64,000 nt of DNA from Shewanella woodyi ATCC 51908 (GTDB taxonomy: Bacteria > Pseudomonadota > Gammaproteobacteria > Enterobacterales > Shewanellaceae), in assembly GCF_000019525.1 (NCBI RefSeq), contig NC_010506.1, positions 4,774,001-4,838,000 of the forward strand. Reading direction: 5' to 3'. The translations under genes were made by a program, and so were the position numbers. Each line of letters opens with the position of its first letter. Position 1 is the stretch's first letter. The notes under the pieces were generated by a model. It was not told the origin of the DNA, made no database searches, and saw only the letters and a list, made by a program, of their open reading frames with translations. Shown here piece by piece: positions 26,681 to 36,642 of this stretch.

Positions 26681-29600
26681 TTAGAATGTCATGCGGGCAC
26701 CTAATGTCCAACGCGCTTCATAGACATTCTGGAACGCCTTTTGAGATGAGTTTTCTAGGTAAGTTTGCTGATACTCTTCAAGAATATTAGAACCATAAAC
26801 ATAGAAGCTAAACATCTCATTCAGGTTGTACGTTGCACTGAAATCAAGTTGTGAGTAAGTATCTTGATACAGAGTTTGTCCACCAACACCAGCACCGCCA
26901 GTTGTGATTAAACGTGGGCTAACTGAGTTCCAAGCCAGACGTGTAGAGAAGTCCTCCTGTTCATACCAAAGTACAAAGTTGTAGGTATCTTCTGACATGC
27001 CAGGGAAAGGTAAGTCACTACCATAGACATCTTTTGCAAGATCACTGTCTTGGGTACTATCTGAGTAGGTATAGTTAGCATCTAGACCAAAGTTAGATAG
27101 TACTGGTACATCGATGAAATCATCAAAAGCCACACGAGCACCAAGCTCTAGCCCTTTAATGCTTCCGCCTTCAGCTTGTACTGGTGTAGAAAAAGGCCAA
27201 GGACCACGTTTAACACCATCATCATCAGGCTCATCGATCATCACAGTACCAGAACCAACAAAGCTCTCAATGTCGATGTTAAAGGCTGAGATAAACATCA
27301 TAGAGGCATCGCCGTTATACCACTCAGCCGATACTGAGTAGTTGGTTGAGCGCCAAGGGTCTAGATCTGGGCTACCCGCTAAGCTGCCCTCTACAACACG
27401 TAAACAACCACACTCTTCATTAAATACCTTACCGACAGATTTACCGCCACCAAGTGCACCTAAATTAAGCGGCATCATGTTTTTCGCGTAGGCAGCACGC
27501 AAAATCACATCATCAGTAACCGCTGCAGCAACGTTAATCGATGGCAATACATCGGTATAATCACGCTCAGTAACCACATCTCCGATATCTGGGTTCAAAC
27601 CTGAGTGGGGTAAGCTAGGCCCAACTAAGTTCTGCTTAACATACTGCTCAGTTTCCACCACTTTCACACCGAAGTTACCGCTGAAGATCCCCTCTTCAAA
27701 GTTAGCCTGTAGGAAGTAGCTAAACTCATTTAGGTTAACATCGTAGGTACGACCAGCATTTTCAACTCGCTGAACATTACCAAACACATCTTTTTGGAAC
27801 TGACGTGGGTCGCGGAAGTTCTCAGGATCTATCACCCAAACACCTGGAATACCTGTGACATTACCAAAATCAGTCTGGTATGAAACACTTGTGTGCTCAT
27901 CAAGACGGGTCGGTGCAAGTAGTGTATAAGGTGTCCATTCACCATCTACCATCTCACCAGCGCCATCTACACCGACACACTCATCACCATAGAATTGGTC
28001 AACGGCTTTCCACTGTGCAATATCACACCCACCACCAAATTCAGAGGTATAGGTAAATTGGTCATGGTCGACCTTACGCTCTTCATAACGAACACCGAAA
28101 TCAACACTCGTGATAAATGGCATATCATCAAACGCGTAGTTCCAAGCAGTACTAAAGGTGTTGATCTCACCAACATCATCGGTATTACCTTCAGAGGAGA
28201 ACGCACCAACATGGTAGGAGTCGAGGTCTGACATATAGTCACCTACAGAGCGCATCCCTTTACCGCCATTAACCATCTGGTTAAAACCGGAGAAGTGAGG
28301 ATGCTCACCGCGAGCATCATAGTTCAGCATAAACTGATCTTGAATGCCTTGAGAGTATTGTGCGAAACATCCACCTTGGTCGCCCACAATCTCTTCGCCA
28401 TTATTACAGTAACTGGCAGGTGCAAGACCACCAGGACCGGTAACAAGTGTTCCTTGGTCAATGCTTAAGATATCACCTTCACCATAAGCGTGACGCATTG
28501 AAGCTTCAGCTTTAGCGCGTGTCATACGCACGCCACCTGTAAGCGCTCCGCCATTGTCGTAATCAAGCTGCAGGTTGTAGTTCTGCGACTCCTCTTCATT
28601 GATATTAACCTGAGTAAACGACTGCATACGGTAAGACTTCATATCGAACGCATTAACGCCACGCCACTCATTGCCATCATCATCGGTAAAAGGAGCATCG
28701 TCGGTAAAACCATCGCTTGGGAAGGCATAGTCATTGAATGACTGCCAGCGGTTATTTTGCGAGAAACCACTACGATTATTAAAGCGTTCCTGCTTAGAGT
28801 AGAACGCATCAGCCGTTAAGGTGAAGCCTTCACCTAAGTCTGCTTGAACAGAGAGCTGGAACGCATCACGGTCGCGCTCCTCCTGCTTATTAAATGCAGC
28901 AAAGCCTTGTGGTACAACGTGGCGAATATCACCACTGTTAGGACCAGCGCCCCAAGTGTGACTGTTATTTGCTGCACCGATACCACCATCTTCAGAGGTA
29001 TCAAAATATCCATTATAATCTGTGGCTAGCGTCGCTTGCTGCTTTGCTGCAGAAAATAGCACACCAAACTTGTCATTATTGAAGCTAACAAGCCCATTGA
29101 AATTAGGATCTGTCTCTTCACTGATTGAACCTTGACTCGCTTCAGCTGCGGCATTAAAAGTCCAGCCTGTATCCATATCGAAAGGACGACGTGTTTTTAG
29201 ATCTACAGAGCCTGAGATACCTTTAGCACTGCGGCTAGCTTCAGCACTCTTAAATACTTCAAGACCAGAGAAAAGCTGTGCAGGAAGGTCGCCAAAGTTA
29301 GCGCCAGAGGTGTCGATGGTCGTCGCACTTAAGAAAACCTCACCATTCATTGTGGTGCCAACTTGAGGCAAACCACGAATGGCTATCGTACCGCCTTCAC
29401 CAGCAGAGCGGGTGATCTGAACACCAGTAATACGTTGCAGTGAATCAGCAATGGTGACATCTGGTAGTTTACCGATATCTTCCGCTGTGATGCCATCAAC
29501 TTGCGATGTGGCAAAACGTTTTTGGTTTATGCTGGCTTTAGAACTGGCTCGAATACCAGTAACTTCAATGATCTCAATATTATCATCAGCATTAGTCTCT

Positions 29601-29692
29601 TCGGCAGCAATCGCAAGCGAAGGTGAGCTACTGGTCAAAACAACGGCAATACTCGTTGCTAGAACGCTTTTCTTAAAATTAGTACGTCGCAT
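26681..29692 (-). CDS. Large TonB-dependent receptor (Caulobacter-type carbohydrate family)
   Basis: About 1003 residues from the ATG at 29692, which has GGGA and begins a signal peptide (KKSVLATSIAVVLTSSSPSLAIAA). A TonB-box-like EIIEVTG follows, then the plug (DVTIADSLQRITGVQI, TIAIRGLPQV) and a long barrel ending in MTF. Size and plug pattern match the TIGR01782 group, typical of oligosaccharide uptake. The operator palindrome lies 62 bases upstream. With GH20 and SMP-30 neighbours under the same motif, a chitin or GlcNAc-glycan substrate is plausible (inference). Confidence 0.85.
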   Translation of the reverse strand: MRRTNFKKSVLATSIAVVLTSSSPSLAIAAEETNADDNIEIIEVTGIRASSKASINQKRFATSQVDGITAEDIGKLPDVTIADSLQRITGVQITRSAGEGGTIAIRGLPQVGTTMNGEVFLSATTIDTSGANFGDLPAQLFSGLEVFKSAEASRSAKGISGSVDLKTRRPFDMDTGWTFNAAAEASQGSISEETDPNFNGLVSFNNDKFGVLFSAAKQQATLATDYNGYFDTSEDGGIGAANNSHTWGAGPNSGDIRHVVPQGFAAFNKQEERDRDAFQLSVQADLGEGFTLTADAFYSKQERFNNRSGFSQNNRWQSFNDYAFPSDGFTDDAPFTDDDGNEWRGVNAFDMKSYRMQSFTQVNINEEESQNYNLQLDYDNGGALTGGVRMTRAKAEASMRHAYGEGDILSIDQGTLVTGPGGLAPASYCNNGEEIVGDQGGCFAQYSQGIQDQFMLNYDARGEHPHFSGFNQMVNGGKGMRSVGDYMSDLDSYHVGAFSSEGNTDDVGEINTFSTAWNYAFDDMPFITSVDFGVRYEERKVDHDQFTYTSEFGGGCDIAQWKAVDQFYGDECVGVDGAGEMVDGEWTPYTLLAPTRLDEHTSVSYQTDFGNVTGIPGVWVIDPENFRDPRQFQKDVFGNVQRVENAGRTYDVNLNEFSYFLQANFEEGIFSGNFGVKVVETEQYVKQNLVGPSLPHSGLNPDIGDVVTERDYTDVLPSINVAAAVTDDVILRAAYAKNMMPLNLGALGGGKSVGKVFNEECGCLRVVEGSLAGSPDLDPWRSTNYSVSAEWYNGDASMMFISAFNIDIESFVGSGTVMIDEPDDDGVKRGPWPFSTPVQAEGGSIKGLELGARVAFDDFIDVPVLSNFGLDANYTYSDSTQDSDLAKDVYGSDLPFPGMSEDTYNFVLWYEQEDFSTRLAWNSVSPRLITTGGAGVGGQTLYQDTYSQLDFSATYNLNEMFSFYVYGSNILEEYQQTYLENSSQKAFQNVYEARWTLGARMTF

Positions 29693-29753
29693 TTCAAGTC
29701 CCTTAATATAATTTCTTATCGTTATGTTACTCATGCCCACTTCCTTGCTGGAA

Positions 29754-29769
29754 ATGACAACGCTGTCAT
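29754..29769 (-). promoter_or_regulatory. ATGACAACGCTGTCAT operator, copy 2
   Basis: The best copy of the palindrome (16 bp, only the two bases beside the CG centre break symmetry), 62 bases before the receptor ATG, in position to act as a repressor site. Confidence 0.7.
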
Positions 29770-30162
29770 AAGTAGTTCAAATACTACACAATGCGCAACA
29801 AGATCTCTACATCTAATTAACCCAAAAGAGCTAGAATGAGCACAAGATGCTGATACTAAAAAGCTAAACACAAATGATAATACGAATATACACAACATCT
29901 AAAAAATTGATTTAAATCAATTTTTATAATATTCGATGTGACTAGGTATTGAAATTGACCGAAGGAAAAATGGTTAGAATAGTATTGGTTTATGTGAGAA
30001 TAGTACTTGTTGCAAACTTTAACATTATTAACAAACATAGTGATTGATGAGTAAGTTTACATCCAAAACTTATCTATTTTGCCACTCTAATCCCTATGTA
30101 GAGAGGCTTTTGTCAGTCAAACAATCTAGCTTAGCGCTGCTTTGAAACGCAGCAATAGAGAG
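29770..30162. other. Intergenic region between SMP-30-like and TonB receptor genes
   Basis: About 390 AT-rich bases. Two 15-base direct repeats (AGAATAGTATTGGTT at 29976-29990 and a 13/15 match at 29997-30011) start 21 bases apart, two helical turns, so could bind an activator. No coding frame of note. Confidence 0.4.
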
Positions 30163-31050
30163 TCACATAAAAGTTCTACCGGCATATTTAACACGAACAT
30201 GTTCTATAGCCCCACGTTTTTGCATCGTGATAAACAAGCTATGTCCATCCTCTCCACCAAATGCGACATTAGTCGGATGCTGTCCCTTAAGTCTGATCTC
30301 TTCAAGCAGTTCGCCACTCGCAGAGACAACAGCAACAACACCGGCTCCATAACGGGCAATGTATAAATTGCCGTGGATATCGGTGCGCATTCCATCCAAG
30401 CCATGATCTGCAAACTCAATCAACAAGCGTTTATTGCTGATCTCACCTTGCATATTTAGATCATACACCCAGACTTTTCGTTGAACACTTTCATTCACAT
30501 AGAGCCTTTTATTATCTGGGCTCACTTCAACACCATTTGTTGTGCCCATGTCAGACTCTAACAGTTGAGTCACTCCATCGGTGTCAATACGCCATAACTG
30601 ACCAGAACTATTCGACCAATTAGGATCACTGGCAAAGAGAATACCTGAATCCATCATTGCAATATCATTAGGTTGATTCATCTTTGGCTGATGGGAGAAA
30701 ACGTAAGCGACCTCAGTGCCAGCGTCCACTCTTAGAATGTTATGGCCCGCATAATCGGCTATATACATATTATCTTGTTTATCAAAGCGGATCCCATTAC
30801 CCACTGAGCCTTCGGGTAAAGTCATAAAGTGTGAAGCTTTGTGCTGAGCCGTCACCTTGCCTATTGTCCCCTCTTTGGCGAAATTAACCGCAAATAGCTC
30901 CCCCTTGCTATTTACTGCTGGCCCCTCAACACCAGAAGTAAAAACCTGATCTTTAACCCAGTCTTCACTATGACGTTGATCCGCTAAGAGTGTGCCCATT
31001 GGACTCAATAACAACAATGCTATGCAGCTTAGAAAACTGACGCCTTTCAT
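30163..31050 (-). CDS. Exported SMP-30/gluconolactonase-like beta-propeller protein
   Basis: A 295-residue protein with a signal peptide (LSCIALLLLSPMGTLLA) and six-bladed propeller repeats: EGPAVNSKGELFAVNF, GNGIRFDKQDNMYIADY, PNDIAMMDSGILFASDP, TNGVEVSPDNKRLYVNES, LDGMRTDIHGNLYIARYG, PTNVAFGGEDG. The Glu of EGPAV, and the Asn and Asp residues of PND and NGVEVSPD, are the expected divalent-metal ligands. Family members hydrolyse lactones in sugar pathways. Strong AGGGGA ribosome site. It is divergent from the GH20 gene and shares the palindromic operator with it. Confidence 0.8.
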   Translation of the reverse strand: MKGVSFLSCIALLLLSPMGTLLADQRHSEDWVKDQVFTSGVEGPAVNSKGELFAVNFAKEGTIGKVTAQHKASHFMTLPEGSVGNGIRFDKQDNMYIADYAGHNILRVDAGTEVAYVFSHQPKMNQPNDIAMMDSGILFASDPNWSNSSGQLWRIDTDGVTQLLESDMGTTNGVEVSPDNKRLYVNESVQRKVWVYDLNMQGEISNKRLLIEFADHGLDGMRTDIHGNLYIARYGAGVVAVVSASGELLEEIRLKGQHPTNVAFGGEDGHSLFITMQKRGAIEHVRVKYAGRTFM

Positions 31051-31094
31051 AAAATCCCCTTTACTATTCGATAATTAAAATGTTGACCACAAAT

Positions 31095-31109
31095 AGACAA
31101 CGCTGTCAT
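31095..31109. promoter_or_regulatory. AGACAACGCTGTCAT operator, copy 3
   Basis: Same palindrome as at 21796 and 29754, with one mismatch in the left arm. It sits in the 163-base gap between the divergent SMP-30-like and GH20 genes, 45 bases from the former's start and 105 from the latter's, so can control both. Confidence 0.65.
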
Positions 31110-31213
31110 TATTTAGTCAAAGTTGCAACTCAAACTGAGTCAATTTGCAACCTAATCCCGCTGAAATGGCAAAGAGCATGGATAATTGAGTAGATCTAAA
31201 AGGAGTTAATTCG

Positions 31214-33649
31214 ATGTGGCAACAACTGGTAATTTTTCTAAATAGTGTCCTCTTGGTGTCAGTTTGCATAAATGCAAATGCCAAACCTATTAATATTATG
31301 CCGCTTCCAGCCGAGCTAAAAATAGCTCCCGACTCAACTCATTTTCATATCTCTCCAGCGCTATCATTTGCCACCTCTGGTATCCCTGATAACAATGCGC
31401 TGCAATTTAAACAAACCATGCAAGAGCTCTTAGCAGCCAGAATCCAAACGAATTTAACACTCAACTCCATCAATGACGATGTCAAAAGTAGTGATAAGCC
31501 AGATGTTCTAGTTAAACTGACGCAGCAACCACTAAACCGTCCACCTCAACTCGGTGATGATGAAAGTTATGAGCTAGATATCAGCTCAACACAGCTCACC
31601 CTTATTGCTAGCAATGAGCTAGGTATCAAACATGGGCTTAACACTCTCAGCCAGCTACTACTAACGACACCGCAGGGGATAGGTAAAGCAGATATCCCTG
31701 CGATCGTGATAAAAGATAAACCTCGTTATCCTTGGCGCGGCTTGCTGATTGATAGTGTGCGTCACTTTATGCCAATTGAAACCATTAAGCGTCAACTCGA
31801 CGGTATGGCTTCGGCAAAGCTCAATGTTTTTCATTGGCACCTAACTGACGATCAAGGCTGGAGGATCGAATCAAAAATCTACCCAGCACTGCATCAAAAG
31901 GCATCTGATGGAAAGTTCTATACTCAAGCTGAGATAACCTCGATTGTTGAGTACGCCTCTCACAAAGGGATCCGTGTAGTGCCAGAGTTAGATCTACCAG
32001 GGCATGCTTCAGCAATCGCGGTGGCCTATCCAGAGTTAATGAGCGCAGAAGGCCCCTATGAAATGGAGCGGCAATGGGGGGTATTTGAGCCTATTCTCGA
32101 TCCTACAAACCCCGAGGTTTATCAGTTTATCGATAAACTAGTCGGTGAGTTGACCACTCTTTTTCCCGATCATTACTTGCATATAGGCGGCGATGAGGTC
32201 CCACCGACTCAGTGGCTCAATAATGAAAGTATCACAGAGTATATGCAAAAGAATGCGTTGCTTAATGCAGAAGATCTTCAGGCACACTTTAATCAAAAAG
32301 TGAATAAGATCTTGGCTCAACACAAACGATTTATGATGGGCTGGGATGAGATATTTCATCCTAAATTACCTTCAGATATATTGGTACAGTCATGGCGTGG
32401 GCTCGACTCACTTTCGCAAATTACCGCCGCTGGATATCAAGGCTTGCTCTCAACAGGCTTTTATATCGATCAGGCACAATATACTGACTATCACTATCGC
32501 AATGACCCACAAAGTGAGCCCGCCCCCTTAGTAGCCTTATTGCCCGCAGATGTTCAGGGCGAGGTATGGCAATTTACTATGCCAAGGTATAAAGGCTCTC
32601 CTATTCATGGTGAGTTATTGATTGTTCACGATAGCCAACCCTATGCTTACCTGAGCCTCAACGGGAAATTATCCAAAAAAGTCAATAAACTCATACTCTC
32701 AGAGAATAAGATTGAGTACCGTATAGATACCTGGATGGGGCCAACCACAGCGGAGTTCACCATATCGAACGACACTGTTTTAGCCGGGCACATATTTGTC
32801 GGCAACACGCTTTACCCAATCACAGGACAACGCTCAGCGCTAGCTCAGGCAAGTCAGTTAACTAAAGCAAAATTAAAACAAGCTCCTGTAGAGCTCATTG
32901 CTGATCATAATAAGGTTTTAGGTGGTGAGGCGACGATATGGTCTGAGCTTATCACCCATGAAAATATCGACATCAGAGTCTGGCCACGACTATATGCTAT
33001 CGCTGAGCGTTTGTGGTCGCCAAAAGAGCTCACCGATAGTCAAAATATGTATCAACGTTTAGCTTCAATAAGCAGCTATAGCCAGCGCTATATCGGCCTT
33101 GAACATAAACAGCAGCAACAGCAAGGGCTACAAAACTTAGTCGCTCAAAATAGCGACATATCGCCTTTACAACTGCTGGCTGAAACGGTGGAACCTGCAC
33201 ACTACTACACTCGCCACCACCTCAAATTTCAAGCCAATGAGTATCATCAGCAAGCGCCACTGAATCGATTTGTGGACTACCTTGATGTTGAGAGCCTGCC
33301 ATTGATTTTTTTACATCAAGGGTTAGCGAAGGCAAAAGATAAGGAGAGTCTAGAGTTCGCCAATGCTCTAAATCTGATTGAGACAGCACTGCTAAAGTGG
33401 CAAAAAAATCAACCAAGGTTAAAGCAACTCATTGACCAATCGCCCAAGTTACACAGTATCAAGCAGGTAGCAGAGCTAAATGATAAAACCCTCAACTTAG
33501 GCATCGAACTAGTTAAACTATGCCGCAACAACAGCTTAACTGAACTTAGTGCCCTAGATGATGAGTTAATCTCAATCTTGTCTTATAAAGGAGAGGTTGT
33601 CCTAGCATCGGCTCACTTGCTACGCGAACTGATAAGGAGATGTCGCTAA
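31214..33649 (+). CDS. Secreted GH20 beta-N-acetylhexosaminidase with inserted domain
   Basis: An 811-residue enzyme with a signal peptide, cleaving terminal GlcNAc/GalNAc from chito-oligosaccharides or glycans. A GH20b N-terminal domain is followed by the TIM barrel starting at PRYPWRGLLIDSVRHF. FHWHLTDDQGWRIE is conserved, and the catalytic pair is Asp327-Glu328 in HIGGDEVPP. The barrel end (GGEATIWSELI, RVWPRLYAIAERLWSP, from about residue 569) is canonical. About residues 430-565 are extra relative to minimal GH20 enzymes and look beta-rich, perhaps carbohydrate-binding. AAAAGGAG precedes the ATG. Under the same operator as the SMP-30-like gene. Confidence 0.9.
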   Translation: MWQQLVIFLNSVLLVSVCINANAKPINIMPLPAELKIAPDSTHFHISPALSFATSGIPDNNALQFKQTMQELLAARIQTNLTLNSINDDVKSSDKPDVLVKLTQQPLNRPPQLGDDESYELDISSTQLTLIASNELGIKHGLNTLSQLLLTTPQGIGKADIPAIVIKDKPRYPWRGLLIDSVRHFMPIETIKRQLDGMASAKLNVFHWHLTDDQGWRIESKIYPALHQKASDGKFYTQAEITSIVEYASHKGIRVVPELDLPGHASAIAVAYPELMSAEGPYEMERQWGVFEPILDPTNPEVYQFIDKLVGELTTLFPDHYLHIGGDEVPPTQWLNNESITEYMQKNALLNAEDLQAHFNQKVNKILAQHKRFMMGWDEIFHPKLPSDILVQSWRGLDSLSQITAAGYQGLLSTGFYIDQAQYTDYHYRNDPQSEPAPLVALLPADVQGEVWQFTMPRYKGSPIHGELLIVHDSQPYAYLSLNGKLSKKVNKLILSENKIEYRIDTWMGPTTAEFTISNDTVLAGHIFVGNTLYPITGQRSALAQASQLTKAKLKQAPVELIADHNKVLGGEATIWSELITHENIDIRVWPRLYAIAERLWSPKELTDSQNMYQRLASISSYSQRYIGLEHKQQQQQGLQNLVAQNSDISPLQLLAETVEPAHYYTRHHLKFQANEYHQQAPLNRFVDYLDVESLPLIFLHQGLAKAKDKESLEFANALNLIETALLKWQKNQPRLKQLIDQSPKLHSIKQVAELNDKTLNLGIELVKLCRNNSLTELSALDDELISILSYKGEVVLASAHLLRELIRRCR

Positions 33650-33687
33650 GCCTTCTTGAAAGTACAACAAAACAAGAGGCTTAGCGA
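33643..33687. terminator. Bidirectional hairpin between hexosaminidase and glnD
   Basis: A stem of about 15 bp with one bulged T (33643-33658 with 33673-33687) and a 14-base loop. It overlaps the hexosaminidase stop codon and lies just past the glnD stop on the other strand. No long T-run. Confidence 0.55.
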
Positions 33688-33694
33688 TAACAGA

Positions 33695-36301
33695 TCAGGC
33701 TGTGGGCTGCTCCTTAATGAAATCAACAAAGAAGGACTTTAAGGTTTGCTTACTCTCATCGTCGAGAGACTGGCCATCTTTATCTGAAACAAGAAAGACA
33801 TTATCGACCTGCTCACCCACTGTAGTGATTTTGGCCGAGTGGATATTGAGCTCAAACTGCCTGAATCCATTACAGAAGTGGCTCATAAATTGTGGATTAT
33901 CCAGAGCCGTCACACTAATCAAGGTTCTGTCTTTTTTGCGCGAATGCAAAAACTCCACTTTAGGCTCACTGACAAATGAGTCCAAGTTACTGTTAAGGCG
34001 CTGTTTAGAGACCTTCTTATTCTGAAATAACACCTGCTCCAGCTTCAGCTTAATACTTTCACGTCGACCAGCAGTACGTATAGGGTGCTGGTCATAATCG
34101 AGTATTTTTAACGACTCCACCACGTAACCATCTTTTGTCTTAGAGATATTAGCTTGCTGCACAGAGATCTGCAGCGATGCTAAAGTGTTAAACAGGGTAA
34201 CAAACAGACCCGGTTTATCCTTCATATAGACAAATAGATCACTACAGCCCTTAGTGCTGCCCTCATCCAATAAAATAAGTGCATGCTCTGCTGGGTACTG
34301 GATCATAGCTTGGGAGTAACGAGCAATATCGCTGGGTTGAGCATTACTAAAAAATGATAAAGGCAGGCGTTTCCAGAGCAGTTTAATCTCTTCGGAAATT
34401 TCACTCATCCCCATCAACTCTAGGGCTTCATTCTTATGTTCACGGACAATTGTTCGCTGCTCTAACACGTTTTCTAAGCCATTACGTAGGGCAAAGCTTA
34501 TCGACATATATAGATCACGAAGTAACGTGGCCTTCCAATTTGTCCACAGATCATCATTGGTTGCTTTAATATCCGCAACGGTTAAACAGTAGAGAGCATC
34601 GAGTCTGGCTTTAGTTCCTATGGTTTTAGCAAGGTTCTTCACTTCCGAAGGATCATAAATATCGAGTCGTTGTGAGGAGAGAGATAGCAGCAGATGATTC
34701 TGCACTAACCAGGCAATAACTTTAGCTTGAGATGGTTTCAATTCATGAAACTTGGCAAACTGCATCGCATCAACCGCGCCCAACTCACTATGATCGCCAC
34801 CACGACCTTTGGCGAGATCATGGAACAGTGCAGCTAACAGTAGCACCTCTTTATTCTCAATCGCTTTGTAAACCGCACTAGGTTGTACAAGCGAGGCCGA
34901 CTCAGGCTTGTCTTTTAAGGAGTAGAGGTTTTTAAGTAATTTATGAGTATGCTCGTCAACGGGGTAAACATGATAAAGATCGAACTGCATCTGCCCTACG
35001 ATCTCACGCCATTGGGGTAGATATGAGGCTAGAACACCATGTTTAAGCATTAATGATAGTGCCAGCCCCATCCCTTCTGGATGGCGAAATAGAGAGATAA
35101 ACTCCTTCCGACAACGATGAAAATCTTGTAGATCCCCAAGCAAACGGCGTCTTACTTGACGGATCAAACGAATCGTTTGTGGTGAAATACCATCAATATC
35201 ATCTGCATTTTCTGCAATATGAATAAAGAGTGCCATCAGCTGAGTACGGTCAACAAAAACATCATCATGGCGTGCATTAATGAGTCGGCTATTTATCTCA
35301 AAATGTTCATTTAACAGGGTCGTCTTTTTATCAGTTTGCGCTAAAAGCTCATCCTTAAAATAGAGCAGTAGCATCTGGTTAAGTTCGCTAATTCGCCTCA
35401 TAGCACGGTATAGCTGACGCATCATCTTTTCGATAGCCAGGTGACTGTTGTCGCCAAACCCCATAAGGCGCGCGACATCACTTTGCAAAGAAATAAGCAG
35501 ACGATTTTCAGAACGCTGCGCTGCAGCATGCAGTGCCCAACGAGTTCGCCAAATAAAGTTCTGTGATTCTAGCAACTCCGAGTACTCATCAGAGGTAAAG
35601 AAACCAAAGCGCCTTAAAGCCGCCATATCTTCAGCGGAAAAATACTTACGGGTAACCCAGATAAGGGTTTGAATATCGCGCATTCCCCCTGGGCTATTTT
35701 TTAAGTTTGGCTCTAGGCTAAAAGCACTGCCTTGGGCTTTTTGGTGGCGCTCATCTTGCTCAATCACCTTTGCATTAAAAAAGGCTTCACTGCTCCAGAG
35801 ATTATCGCCATATAGTCGACTTAACACCTCTTCAGCATGGGATTTTGGACCCGTTAAGTGACGCATCTCGAACAGTGAGGTCGCGGTAGAGATATCCTCT
35901 TTACAGGCTTTATCTACCTCACTCAATCCCAATACACTATGACCAAGCTCTAAACCAAGATCCCACAACTGGGTAAAGAAAAGACCAATTTGAGACTCCT
36001 CTTGGGGCGTGAGCGTTTGGGAGAAAAGTACACAGATATCGATATCAGAATGAAGATGTAGGGTTTGACGGCCATAGCCACCAACGGCGTTGAGAGAGAT
36101 ATTGTCGGAGGTTAGCTCGGCGCACTCCCATAGGTGAAGCAGCAGAGTATCAAAGAAATCGGCACGTAACTTTACAATTTCATCAATAGCAATATAGGTA
36201 AAGTTATCATTAAAGTAGTTGTCAGCATCTTGAATTATTTTTTTATAATCACTAATGCTCATTTTGGAACTGAATTGAGGCGATATATCTGAGTCTGACA
36301 T
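33695..36301 (-). CDS. glnD: Bifunctional uridylyltransferase/uridylyl-removing enzyme GlnD
   Basis: An 868-residue protein (E. coli about 890). It adds UMP to PII proteins when glutamine is low and removes it when high, setting nitrogen assimilation. The nucleotidyltransferase motif GGYGRQTLHLHSDID lies near residue 66; the HD phosphohydrolase motif LFHDLAKGRGGDHS is around residue 490; two C-terminal ACT domains (from about 690) sense glutamine. AGGAGAAGC precedes the ATG. It stands alone here, without the map-rpsB neighbours seen in many genomes. Confidence 0.95.
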   Translation of the reverse strand: MSDSDISPQFSSKMSISDYKKIIQDADNYFNDNFTYIAIDEIVKLRADFFDTLLLHLWECAELTSDNISLNAVGGYGRQTLHLHSDIDICVLFSQTLTPQEESQIGLFFTQLWDLGLELGHSVLGLSEVDKACKEDISTATSLFEMRHLTGPKSHAEEVLSRLYGDNLWSSEAFFNAKVIEQDERHQKAQGSAFSLEPNLKNSPGGMRDIQTLIWVTRKYFSAEDMAALRRFGFFTSDEYSELLESQNFIWRTRWALHAAAQRSENRLLISLQSDVARLMGFGDNSHLAIEKMMRQLYRAMRRISELNQMLLLYFKDELLAQTDKKTTLLNEHFEINSRLINARHDDVFVDRTQLMALFIHIAENADDIDGISPQTIRLIRQVRRRLLGDLQDFHRCRKEFISLFRHPEGMGLALSLMLKHGVLASYLPQWREIVGQMQFDLYHVYPVDEHTHKLLKNLYSLKDKPESASLVQPSAVYKAIENKEVLLLAALFHDLAKGRGGDHSELGAVDAMQFAKFHELKPSQAKVIAWLVQNHLLLSLSSQRLDIYDPSEVKNLAKTIGTKARLDALYCLTVADIKATNDDLWTNWKATLLRDLYMSISFALRNGLENVLEQRTIVREHKNEALELMGMSEISEEIKLLWKRLPLSFFSNAQPSDIARYSQAMIQYPAEHALILLDEGSTKGCSDLFVYMKDKPGLFVTLFNTLASLQISVQQANISKTKDGYVVESLKILDYDQHPIRTAGRRESIKLKLEQVLFQNKKVSKQRLNSNLDSFVSEPKVEFLHSRKKDRTLISVTALDNPQFMSHFCNGFRQFELNIHSAKITTVGEQVDNVFLVSDKDGQSLDDESKQTLKSFFVDFIKEQPTA

Positions 36302-36642
36302 GCTTCTCCTGTGGTTGTTTACATAGGGAATAACTAAGGTTTCTTAATGAATCAAACCGTTATGTAATGGCCTTTGTATGACAAATAGGGTAGATGATCT
36401 CAATAGACATTACAAATAAACAACACCCCATGAATCTTATCAGAGCCAGTAAATGAGCCTGTTAACCTCATCATTAACCATTATAGAAATGCTCCACACA
36501 AACAAAAATTAAAACTTACTACGTATATTTTAGTTTAAAGAAGTGTAAAACCACTTTAATAATATTTATATCACTATAAAAATGGTGTTGCGCATATTTA
36601 AAACAGGTAAGGGTTTACACACTAACAATGAAGGAGGGCTTT
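36302..36642. other. Intergenic region between glnD and the beta-helix lipoprotein gene
   Basis: 341 bases, AT-rich, separating divergent genes. Presumed promoters for both. No repeat, hairpin or coding frame worth reporting, apart from AGGAGG just before the lipoprotein ATG. Confidence 0.3.

Noticed and set aside
33111..33135. Run of Gln codons in the hexosaminidase gene as a repeat element
   Set aside because: It is a short in-frame poly-Gln-type stretch (KQQQQQGLQN) within a continuous coding sequence; no sign of expansion or mobility.
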